Part shown: piece by piece, positions 1 through 6,100 of the stretch
Numbering within the stretch: the stretch's first letter is position 1
How the letters are laid out: each line of letters starts with the position of its first letter
Source: Actinomycetota bacterium
GTDB taxonomy: Bacteria; Cyanobacteriota; Vampirovibrionia; Obscuribacterales; Obscuribacteraceae
Reading direction: 5' to 3'
Assembly (NCBI GenBank): GCA_903970355.1
Contig: CAJCIF010000463.1
Span: forward strand, 1 to 6,100
DNA: 6,100 nucleotides
Notes under the pieces: generated by a model
The model's input: the letters and a program-made list of their open reading frames with translations, nothing else
What the model was told of the DNA's origin: nothing
The model's database searches: none
Translations under genes and position numbers: made by a program

Positions 1-1
1 T

Positions 2-922
<921 letters not shown>

Positions 923-929
923 GTTTTCG

Positions 930-1568
930 ATGAAGAAAAAACATCAATCAAGCACTGAGGATAACGCCGTGAATGAAAAAGTCGGCGGAGAGGAAACCTC
1001 ACGCAATATTTTCCTGTTTGGACGCCTGGAAAACGAAGTAACCTTGCCTGTTGTCAAACGGCTATTGAAGCTGGATCAAGCGAGCGATGAGCCGATTAAT
1101 CTCTATATTAATTCGGCTGGTGGCAATGGTTACAATGCCGATGCCATCATTGCTGTCATTCAATCGATGCGCAGCACCGTCAATACAATTTGCCTGGGAC
1201 ATGCGCTTTCCGGCGCTTGCGAAATTCTGGCCTCAGGGACAGGCGAGCGTTCTGCTTACGAATTTTCTACATTGATGTTCCACCAAACTCTCTGGGAAGC
1301 AGATGGTGATATCACCAATCTTGAAATACAAGCTGCTCAGGGACAGCGTTTCCGCGAAGCGCAAATAGAACTTTTGCATCGCTGCACCGGCCAGGACAAA
1401 CATAGAATTCGCAAAGACATCGAACGCGATTTTTACCTCTCCGCTCAACAAGCGCTTGAATACGGTATTATCGACCGGGTGATCGAACACAACCGCGAAC
1501 GCGATCTGTCGCAATCTACTGGTGTTGCGGCTTGCCATGTTTCGAAATCGAAAAAGTCAGGCGAATAA
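930..1568 (+). CDS. clpP: ClpP-family ATP-dependent protease proteolytic subunit (peptidase S14)
   Basis: ClpP forms a barrel-shaped cytoplasmic serine protease that degrades proteins fed by a Clp ATPase. The 212-residue frame shows the ClpP fold in order: NIFLFGRLENEVT (26-38), the oxyanion-region loop INSAGG (60-65, usually INSPGG), the nucleophile region LGHALSGA (89-96, Ser94), MFHQT (116-120, His118), the handle helix, and ERDFYLSAQQALEYGIIDRV (165-184) with Asp167. All three triad residues are present, but the usual GxASMG around the serine reads GHALSG and the proline after HQ is Thr. The ATG at 930 has only AGG (921-923) as a ribosome site. An in-frame GTG at 969 lies 8 nt after GAGG and would give 199 residues, nearer the family norm. 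The gene sits between the beta and epsilon genes of ATP synthase, 7 nt after the first and 12 nt before the second, so it is very likely co-transcribed. This is probably an accessory ClpP paralogue; the partner ATPase cannot be seen. Confidence 0.93.
   Translation: MKKKHQSSTEDNAVNEKVGGEETSRNIFLFGRLENEVTLPVVKRLLKLDQASDEPINLYINSAGGNGYNADAIIAVIQSMRSTVNTICLGHALSGACEILASGTGERSAYEFSTLMFHQTLWEADGDITNLEIQAAQGQRFREAQIELLHRCTGQDKHRIRKDIERDFYLSAQQALEYGIIDRVIEHNRERDLSQSTGVAACHVSKSKKSGE
957..960 (+). promoter_or_regulatory. Possible Shine-Dalgarno site for an internal GTG start of the ClpP-like gene
   Basis: GAGG lies 8 nt before an in-frame GTG (969-971, codon 14 of the longer reading). This is a better ribosome site than the AGG before ATG 930, so the protein may start at 969. 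The 13 extra residues (MKKKHQSSTEDNA) are polar and outside the conserved domain, so homology does not settle the choice. Confidence 0.4.
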
Positions 1569-1573
1569 GGGAG
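1569..1573 (+). promoter_or_regulatory. Ribosome binding site of atpC
   Basis: GGGAG begins directly after the ClpP-like stop codon (1566-1568) and lies 7 nt before ATG 1581. This supports the epsilon start and translation of atpC as part of the same message. Confidence 0.7.
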
Positions 1574-1580
1574 AGCTGAG

Positions 1581-2006
1581 ATGCCACTGCTTCTCAAAAT
1601 AATTACACCGGAAAGAGTTGTTTTAGAGAAAACGGTAGACGAAGTGACTGCCAAAGCGGTTGACGGCGAGTTTGCCGTTTTGCCGCACCATGAGCCGCTT
1701 ATTTCCGCATTAGGCATAGATGTTCTTCGCTATAAAGCGGATGGCCAGGAATCGTTTGTTTCCATTATTGGTGGCTTGCTTGAAGTGAACAGCGACAATG
1801 AAGTCGTCGTTCTCAGTGATGCCGCTGAGTTGGACACTGAAATTGACGTGGCGCGCGCGCACCAATCTAAAGAGAGAGCTGAAGCCGAGAAGATGCAGAA
1901 GACTGATAAGCTCGATGTGCAGCTTTCCGAAATGGCCCTCTCTCGTGCCGTTGCCCGCTTGAGAGCTGCTGAATTGTCCAATCGTCGACGCACGAAGCAC
2001 AGTTAA
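1581..2006 (+). CDS. atpC: F1 ATP synthase subunit epsilon
   Basis: Epsilon is part of the central rotor stalk of F1Fo ATP synthase; it links gamma to the c-ring and its C-terminal helices can inhibit ATP hydrolysis. The 141-residue product has the expected two parts. The N-terminal beta-sandwich covers about residues 1-85, with MPLLLKIITPERVV at the start, then DGEFAVLPHHEPLISALGI, matching the usual 'GELGILPGHAPL' region, and an SIIGGLLEVNSDNEVVVLSD strand pair. The C-terminal helical hairpin (about 86-135) includes EIDVARAHQSKERAEAEK. The length is normal for the family. ATG 1581 has GGGAG at a spacing of 7 nt. The neighbour atpD encodes its partner in F1, but a ClpP-like gene lies between them. 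The C-terminal end is basic (RRRTKHS). A (GC)5 run at 1851-1860 is the only low-complexity stretch and does not break the frame. Confidence 0.97.
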   Translation: MPLLLKIITPERVVLEKTVDEVTAKAVDGEFAVLPHHEPLISALGIDVLRYKADGQESFVSIIGGLLEVNSDNEVVVLSDAAELDTEIDVARAHQSKERAEAEKMQKTDKLDVQLSEMALSRAVARLRAAELSNRRRTKHS

Positions 2007-2011
2007 GATCG

Positions 2012-2956
2012 TTGAAAACGAATGCTTTGAAATCGTTTGTAAGTTTAGCGATTACTATGACGATTTTCGTGAGCTTGTCTCAAGCAGCAACTTCTCAAAA
2101 TATAGAGAATGAGCGAATTAGAGAATGGCATCTCATGAAGCCCTCTCCTAATTTTTGCAATCTAGACGACCTCTCCTTCTATCGCTTCAAGACACAAAAT
2201 GGTTCAGAGGCTTTTCTTGCCGTTTTTGACTTGCGCAACAGCAAACGCCATCTTGCCCCTTTCTGCAACGACACCAATAGCACTGTAATCGATGTCGCTC
2301 AAAAAAGCGATGCTCTGGTAGCTTGCAATGGCGGCTATTTCAATTTAAGCGATGGTGTTAGTGCCAGTTTTGTAACGGTCGAAGGCAAGCAAAGTTGCAA
2401 CCCACGCACCAACAAAGCGCTGGTAGGCAATGCGAAGTTGGCACCTTTTTTAGAGACTATTTTCAATCGCAGCGAGCTGCGTATTCTCAATGACAGTCAT
2501 GGTCGTTTGCGGGCCGTTATCTGTCCTCACAATGATCCTGTACAGAAAGGCTACAGCATCCAGCATGCTTTGCAAGCTGGTCCACGTCTTCTTCCTCACG
2601 CACGGGCCGAGGAAGAGGCATTCATAAGAAAAGAAGACGACGGCAAAATGGTCGATTCAATTGGTTGCCGAAAAACTGCCGCTCGCACCGCAATTGGTAT
2701 CACCCCCGACCAGCACCTACTAATGATATGTGTAGCTGGAAAAGGCCAAAATGAATTCTCATCAGGGATAACGATCAATGAGTTGGCAGCGTTGCTCAAA
2801 GAGTTGGGTTGCCGCGAGGCAATTAACCTGGACGGCGGAACTTCGACCTCTATGGCTATTAAAGAAGGTCCGTGTACAGCTATTGCCGGTCTTCGTCAGG
2901 TCTGTGGCAGAGATCCAGCCAAGTTAGTGAAATCTGGGCTACTGATAGTGCCGTAA
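2012..2956 (+). CDS. Secreted phosphodiester glycosidase domain protein (NAGPA/DUF2233 family), probable TTG start
   Basis: Proteins of this family (Pfam PF09992) are related to the human 'uncovering enzyme' that removes N-acetylglucosamine from a phosphodiester; bacterial members probably cleave sugar-phosphodiesters in envelope or extracellular glycans. The substrate here cannot be read from sequence. Family motifs occur in order: ACNGGYFN (104-111), ALQAGPRLL (186-194), ARTAIGITPD (224-233) and ELAALLKELGCREAINLDGG (257-276) followed by TSTSMA. The N-terminus looks like a Sec signal peptide: Lys2 and Lys7, a hydrophobic core at about 9-22, and a likely cut after SQA (23-25). Starting at TTG 2012 keeps the basic n-region; the first in-frame ATG (2057, codon 16) would remove most of the signal, and TTG 2027 is also possible. 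No good ribosome site is visible. The start is 5 nt after atpC, suggesting translational coupling. Ten cysteines in the 314 residues suggest disulfides outside the cytoplasm. Tandem stops TAA TAG end the gene. Confidence 0.9.
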   Translation: MKTNALKSFVSLAITMTIFVSLSQAATSQNIENERIREWHLMKPSPNFCNLDDLSFYRFKTQNGSEAFLAVFDLRNSKRHLAPFCNDTNSTVIDVAQKSDALVACNGGYFNLSDGVSASFVTVEGKQSCNPRTNKALVGNAKLAPFLETIFNRSELRILNDSHGRLRAVICPHNDPVQKGYSIQHALQAGPRLLPHARAEEEAFIRKEDDGKMVDSIGCRKTAARTAIGITPDQHLLMICVAGKGQNEFSSGITINELAALLKELGCREAINLDGGTSTSMAIKEGPCTAIAGLRQVCGRDPAKLVKSGLLIVP

Positions 2957-2964
2957 TAGTTTCG

Positions 2965-3156
2965 CTATATGGCGCCGAAGAACGCTGTCTCCGTTTTCTG
3001 AATGGGTATTTCAACAGCGAGCCAAATATCACACTTCTCGCAGACAGAGTTGGTGCGCTCGTACTCACCGTGGCGGCCGCGCTTCCAGGTCTTATTGTAG
3101 GTAGTCGTCGGTTCCCCATCTATTTTCATAGACTGCTTACAATTTGGACATTCCAT
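2965..3156 (-). CDS. Small zinc-ribbon-like protein (63 residues), function unknown
   Basis: I do not recognise a named family. The product has two knuckles, C3-P-N-C6 and C39-E-K-C42, separated by 32 residues, the arrangement of a zinc ribbon that binds one Zn(II). The loop between them is polar and basic (NKTWKRGRHGEYER), which could suit binding of nucleic acid or protein, but that is inference. There is no signal peptide or membrane segment, so it is probably cytoplasmic. The start is well supported: on the minus strand GGAGGT lies 6 nt before the ATG at 3156. The gene converges on the glycosidase gene with only 8 nt between the stop codons, so there is no room for a terminator there. The knuckle spacing recalls YgiT/MqsA-type antitoxin zinc domains, but no toxin gene or DNA-binding HTH part is visible next to it. 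Confidence 0.75.
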   Translation of the reverse strand: MECPNCKQSMKIDGEPTTTYNKTWKRGRHGEYERTNSVCEKCDIWLAVEIPIQKTETAFFGAI

Positions 3157-3162
3157 ACGTCA

Positions 3163-3168
3163 ACCTCC
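3163..3168 (-). promoter_or_regulatory. Strong Shine-Dalgarno site of the zinc-ribbon gene
   Basis: The plus strand reads ACCTCC here, so the minus strand reads GGAGGT, a near-perfect ribosome site 6 nt before the ATG at 3156-3154. It is the main evidence that this short minus-strand frame is a real gene and not a shadow. Confidence 0.8.
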
Positions 3169-3265
3169 GTGTGGCAATACTGCATGAATAACAAAGGCAT
3201 TGGAAAATAACTAGTCATGACAGATCTTGACTTTGATCGAATTGTGCGATACTGTCTGCGCAGAT

Positions 3266-3279
3266 CGGGCATTTGCCCG
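3266..3279. repeat. Short inverted repeat
   Basis: CGGGCA and TGCCCG flank a 2-nt TT centre, giving a potential stem of 5-6 bp. It is followed on the plus strand by only three T's, so it is weak as a terminator. It lies upstream of the zinc-ribbon gene, in its presumed leader or promoter. No function can be assigned. Confidence 0.35.
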
Positions 3280-3381
3280 TTTCCGGTATCCCTTACTAAA
3301 ACTGATAACAAAAGTCCACGCTCGAAATGAGCTAAAAGATGGCTTTGCAGCCCGGAATCCGCCAGGAATTCCGCGGTGACA

Positions 3382-3435
3382 AGTGCCCAGGACATTGAGC
3401 GCGATTACTCACTCCAATCGCGCTCAATGGGCACT
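3382..3435. repeat. Long inverted repeat: 14-bp perfect stem extended by an outer 6-bp stem
   Basis: CATTGAGCGCGATT (3393-3406) is exactly complementary to AATCGCGCTCAATG (3416-3429) across a 9-nt loop. An outer AGTGCC (3382-3387) pairs with GGCACT (3430-3435), leaving a 5-nt bulge (3388-3392) on the left side only. As RNA this would be a stable 20-bp interrupted hairpin. Neither strand shows a T-run after the stem, so it is not a standard intrinsic terminator. It could be a structured leader, a factor-dependent terminator, a processing site or a protein-binding palindrome. Confidence 0.85.
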
Positions 3436-3461
3436 GCATATGGTGCACTATTTCGATCCGT

Positions 3462-3500
3462 GTAGACGGGCCTTTTCTTTTCAAGAATGGGCCCGTCTAC
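3462..3500. repeat. Second inverted repeat: 11-bp perfect GC-rich stem with an inner 5-bp stem
   Basis: GTAGACGGGCC (3462-3472) is exactly complementary to GGCCCGTCTAC (3490-3500). Inside the 17-nt loop, TTCTT (3475-3479) can pair with AAGAA (3483-3487), giving a nearly continuous stem of about 16-18 bp with a 3-nt tip. The T-rich stretch lies in the loop and not after the stem, so it is not an ordinary intrinsic terminator on either strand. It lies about 65 nt before the start of the VIT/vWA gene and may be in its 5' leader. Confidence 0.8.
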
Positions 3501-3548
3501 TCCCGCGTGCGGCTGACTTAATGCGGCGCAATTGCGTTGCATTCGCTT

Positions 3549-3563
3549 TGCACTGGAGGTGCA
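3549..3563 (+). promoter_or_regulatory. Ribosome binding site of the VIT/vWA gene, inside a small hairpin
   Basis: GGAGGT (3555-3560) lies 5 nt before ATG 3566 and fixes the start. TGCAC (3549-3553) and GTGCA (3559-3563) can pair around the loop TGGAG, which would expose most of the ribosome site in the loop while tying up its last GT. The stem is only 5 bp, so any effect on translation is speculative. Confidence 0.65.
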
Positions 3564-3565
3564 CT

Positions 3566-6100
3566 ATGTCAACTATTCTGTCTCCCACACAATCGGATCC
3601 TGTCGCGGAAAAATCAGATCCCATCATTGAAAAGCTAGATGCCGACTCTGGCATACCCGTTTACGAACCATCCAAATTTTGGGTTTCCGCTTACTCTAAA
3701 TATGCGAATCTATTCGGATTTCTCGTACCGGCCATTGTCTTTGTCTATTTTGCCTGCAATTCTTTTCCTTCTCTCTATGAGCGTCAACCATTTGGAGCAT
3801 TGAACGAATTACTCCTGTTGGCACTTCTACCTGTTTCTAGTGCCGTAGTTCTGTTTCTTGTGCGGCGCAATCGTATATCACAGGCTGCCACTATCGGATT
3901 GATGCTAGGTATCCAGATAAGCCTAGCCTTCAGTTTCTGCTTCACATGGCTATTTCAATCGCCGTTTAGTTCATGTTGGTCATACACAGATGCTTTCCGA
4001 TTCATCATTTTATTGGCGCCTCTTACCCTTGGAGTGTCAATCTATATGATCGGGCTAACCTTCGGTCATAAGAACGAAGTATTTACTCACAAGCTATCGC
4101 GTTTCGCTCTTCTTGGAGCAATTCTGGGGATGGCTCTTGCCTTTGGTCCGCAGCTGAGAACCTATTTTTTCGATTACGTAAAGGTGACTTGTAGCGATCC
4201 AAAGCCTGAGACACTGGATTATTTGAGAAGGAATGCTACTCAGGAGGAGCTGGAGAATATTTTTCTTTTGCCTCCAAATGGAACAAGATTCGGACTTGGT
4301 TACGTTCATCCATTTGGTGAGCCCGGTTCTTACAATGACGAATTATTGTATTACCGCCTTACCGGCAAATCTTTCGCAAAGGAAGTTACACCTGCATCAG
4401 ATCAAAACCTTGGCACGCAAGTGATCGGAAGCAAAGCTCCGGGACTGGCAGCTAGCTCTTCAAACATTGATGGTAGCTTCGATTCACGCAGCGCTACAGC
4501 TTCTCTCAATTGGACTATGACGCTTGTAAATAAGAGTCAGGTAGCTCAGGAGGCTCGAGCATTATTGACATTGCCACCAGGTGCGGTGGTTTCCCGTGTC
4601 ACTTTCTGGATTAACGGACAACCTCATGAAGCGGCATTTGGCAGTGTTGAACGAACGAAAGGTGCCTACCAATGGATAGTACAAAAGCACAGAGATCCGC
4701 TTCTTGTTACGTATGCAGGTGATCAAAAAGTGTTTGTTCAAGCTTATCCAGTTCCGGCTTTTGGAGGAAAAGTCAAACTAAGAATTTGCATAAAAACACC
4801 TTTAGCCTTGACTGATTTGCATCATTGTTCTTTGAGTTGCCCTTCACTGCTTTCCTCCAACTTCAATGATGCTGACAATGTGCAGATAAATTTGAACGGT
4901 GATGGCTACAGCGCAATAAATAGTACTGTGCATTCTTCCGATTTGGCAGATCAAACTTTTGCAATCAATCGCCCTAGTAATGACCTCCAGATTGCCAGTG
5001 CAGACTACTACGCAACGGGCAAACAGTTCATGTTAGAGACACTCGTTCCTAAGAAACTGAAACCTTCAAGCAAGACAGTTTTTGTGATTGACCCGTCTAC
5101 TTCAATGCGAGAACATGCAAAAGAAATTGTCGATGCATTGCGCAGCCTGAAGGCAACAAGCAATGCAACTGTAATCTTCGATTGTGAAGATCGAATTGGC
5201 AGTCCAACTGAGTTTTTAACTATTCCCGAGGAAATGCAACTCGAGGATGGCCTTAAAAAATTTCTTGCCTCTAACTTTAAAGGTGGATACAGCAATGAAT
5301 CAGCTGTTCTCCAAGGACTCCAATCTGCAGCTGCTGCTACAAATGGAACGGTTGTTTGGATACATGGACCTCAGCCAATGACTCCCATTTTTCCAGACCT
5401 GGAAATGCTGGGACTCTTTCGCCATCCTAAATTGATCGATTTTCCAATTGAGGAAAATTCCAACCAACTGAAATCTCTTTGGGAAACTGCATCTAGCCGT
5501 AATGTCATTGCCTACGAACCCTGGCAAAGACGCGGCTCTATTGCATCGAATCTCAAGCAGGTGCTGCACCGTCTTTATGACCAGTCGCAAGTTTCCTACC
5601 AAACAGTTCAAGAAATCGTAAACGACTTGAAAGGAATAAAAATTGAGAAACGCCGCGAACTAGCGGCAGAACTTTCTGCTCTCTGGGCGAGCAAAGAGGT
5701 TGAAGCCTTAAACAAAGCAGGCCGCACCAAAGATGCTGAGGATCTCGGTTCTCGTTATCGTATTATTTCAAAATGCAGTGCAGCGACTGTGCTTGAACGC
5801 GACTCCGATTACCAAGCCTGGCAACTTAAAACCGGGAACTATGTGGATGCCGGTGCTGAAAAGTCTCCTATGCCCACTGCTGCCGACATGACATTGGGAA
5901 CACGCAGTGTAGTGGAATCTGCTTCAGTTTCACCAACTTTGAGTGGAGCAGTCAATGGAACAATAGGGCCACAAGGTTCTGATGCAACCGTTGTTACCGG
6001 AGTGAATACTTCCGGCTCCGTACGCGTTAATAACCTGGCCAATCTAGAAGCCTTGCTAAACATAACCGCCGCGGCGGTACTATTTGGTTCTTTCCTTTTC
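3566..6100 (+). CDS. Multi-pass membrane protein with VIT and von Willebrand A-like domains, 3' end outside the window
   Basis: The frame is open for 845 codons to the window edge. ATG 3566 follows GGAGGT by 5 nt. Residues 1-45 are polar and cytoplasmic-looking, with a small repeat SDPVAEK/SDPIIEK. Hydrophobic segments at about 48-68, 82-99, 108-130, 144-166 and 178-195 give roughly five transmembrane helices. A VIT (vault/inter-alpha-trypsin) domain covers about 315-413, with LPPGAVVSRVTFWINGQPHE, AYQWIVQKHRDPLLVTYAG and VFVQAYPVPA. A vWA-like domain follows: FVIDPSTSM holds DxSxS (Asp509, Ser511, Ser513), but the site that normally carries TDG reads IHG (His600). After it comes LGSRYRIISKCSAATVLERD, like the strand that follows vWA in VIT proteins. 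A linker rich in G, S, T and V (about 785-825) leads to ITAAAVLFGSFLF at the edge, probably a last membrane segment. The order recalls the family I remember as TIGR02921 (PEP-CTERM family integral membrane protein). No PEP motif is visible before the last segment. Function is unknown; an envelope adhesion, sensing or sorting role is inference. Confidence 0.85.
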   Translation, partial: MSTILSPTQSDPVAEKSDPIIEKLDADSGIPVYEPSKFWVSAYSKYANLFGFLVPAIVFVYFACNSFPSLYERQPFGALNELLLLALLPVSSAVVLFLVRRNRISQAATIGLMLGIQISLAFSFCFTWLFQSPFSSCWSYTDAFRFIILLAPLTLGVSIYMIGLTFGHKNEVFTHKLSRFALLGAILGMALAFGPQLRTYFFDYVKVTCSDPKPETLDYLRRNATQEELENIFLLPPNGTRFGLGYVHPFGEPGSYNDELLYYRLTGKSFAKEVTPASDQNLGTQVIGSKAPGLAASSSNIDGSFDSRSATASLNWTMTLVNKSQVAQEARALLTLPPGAVVSRVTFWINGQPHEAAFGSVERTKGAYQWIVQKHRDPLLVTYAGDQKVFVQAYPVPAFGGKVKLRICIKTPLALTDLHHCSLSCPSLLSSNFNDADNVQINLNGDGYSAINSTVHSSDLADQTFAINRPSNDLQIASADYYATGKQFMLETLVPKKLKPSSKTVFVIDPSTSMREHAKEIVDALRSLKATSNATVIFDCEDRIGSPTEFLTIPEEMQLEDGLKKFLASNFKGGYSNESAVLQGLQSAAAATNGTVVWIHGPQPMTPIFPDLEMLGLFRHPKLIDFPIEENSNQLKSLWETASSRNVIAYEPWQRRGSIASNLKQVLHRLYDQSQVSYQTVQEIVNDLKGIKIEKRRELAAELSALWASKEVEALNKAGRTKDAEDLGSRYRIISKCSAATVLERDSDYQAWQLKTGNYVDAGAEKSPMPTAADMTLGTRSVVESASVSPTLSGAVNGTIGPQGSDATVVTGVNTSGSVRVNNLANLEALLNITAAAVLFGSFLF

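Larger units (their letters stand above)
3169..3565. other. Intergenic region without a convincing gene, between divergent genes
   Basis: About 400 nt separate the start of the minus-strand zinc-ribbon gene from the start of the large plus-strand membrane protein gene, so promoters for both should lie here. I see no clear -35/-10 pair on either strand. The region holds a small inverted repeat (3266-3279), two long inverted repeats (3382-3435 and 3462-3500), a 10-bp palindrome CGCAATTGCG (3527-3536) and a repeated 10-mer GGTGCACTAT (3442-3451 and 3558-3567). Short frames exist on both strands but lack ribosome sites or family features. Confidence 0.6.

Noticed and set aside
1851..1860. (GC)5 run in atpC as a phase-variation tract
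   Set aside because: Five dinucleotide units are too few to suggest frequent slippage, and the gene is a housekeeping subunit with an intact frame.
2872..3210. Plus-strand frame of 112 codons across the end of the glycosidase gene and the zinc-ribbon gene
   Set aside because: It overlaps two better-supported genes in other frames, has no ribosome site, and its product is not family-like.
3217..3330. Plus-strand frame of 37 codons (MTDLDFDRIVRYCLRR...) in the intergenic region
   Set aside because: It has only a weak GGAA about 12 nt upstream as a ribosome site, no recognisable motif and a length easily reached by chance.
3126..3395. Minus-strand frame of 89 codons upstream of and overlapping the zinc-ribbon gene
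   Set aside because: It has no ribosome site near its ATG, its start lies inside the arm of the long inverted repeat, it covers the start and ribosome site of the better-supported zinc-ribbon gene, and its product shows no family features.
3382..3500. The two hairpins as intrinsic terminators
   Set aside because: Neither stem is followed by a T-run on the plus or minus strand; the only T-rich stretch is inside the loop of the second hairpin.
3382..3500. The paired inverted repeats as a CRISPR array, integron attC site or insertion sequence ends
   Set aside because: The two repeats differ in sequence, there is no regular spacer-repeat pattern, no integron-type core sites, and no transposase or target duplication between or around them.

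Overview
The window most resembles the chromosome of a bacterium on the cyanobacterial branch. The F1 beta subunit reads very like cyanobacterial and chloroplast beta, and beta and epsilon lie in a cluster separate from the other ATP synthase genes, as in Cyanobacteria. Beta lacks the short insert that I recall after 'ESGVI' in photosynthetic cyanobacteria. The company of a phosphodiester glycosidase and a VIT/von Willebrand membrane protein would suit a non-photosynthetic relative (Vampirovibrionia/Melainabacteria type). This placement is inference from remembered sequences, not from a search.

Layout. Positions 2-2956 hold a tight plus-strand gene run with gaps of only 5-12 nt: the 3' part of atpD (F1 beta), a ClpP-family serine protease, atpC (F1 epsilon), and a secreted phosphodiester glycosidase that probably starts at TTG. 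A small minus-strand gene for a four-cysteine zinc-ribbon protein (2965-3156) converges on this run, 8 nt from its last stop. Positions 3169-3565 have no convincing gene but hold two strong inverted repeats (3382-3435 and 3462-3500), neither followed by a T-tract. From 3566 to the window edge runs one open frame of 845 codons, with no stop inside the window. It encodes a membrane protein with about five N-terminal transmembrane helices, a VIT domain, a von Willebrand A-like domain with a partly degenerate metal site, and a C-terminal hydrophobic segment cut by the window end.

How the genes may work together. AtpD and AtpC are parts of the same F1 rotary motor. The ClpP-like protease sits between them and is very likely co-transcribed, which is unusual and suggests coupling of proteolysis with energy metabolism, or at least shared expression. 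The glycosidase at the end of the run carries a signal peptide and acts outside the cytoplasm, so it is probably only co-expressed. The large VIT/vWA protein resembles a membrane protein family that I recall being associated with exosortase/PEP-CTERM sorting. Its C-terminal tail and next neighbour, which would test that, are outside the window.
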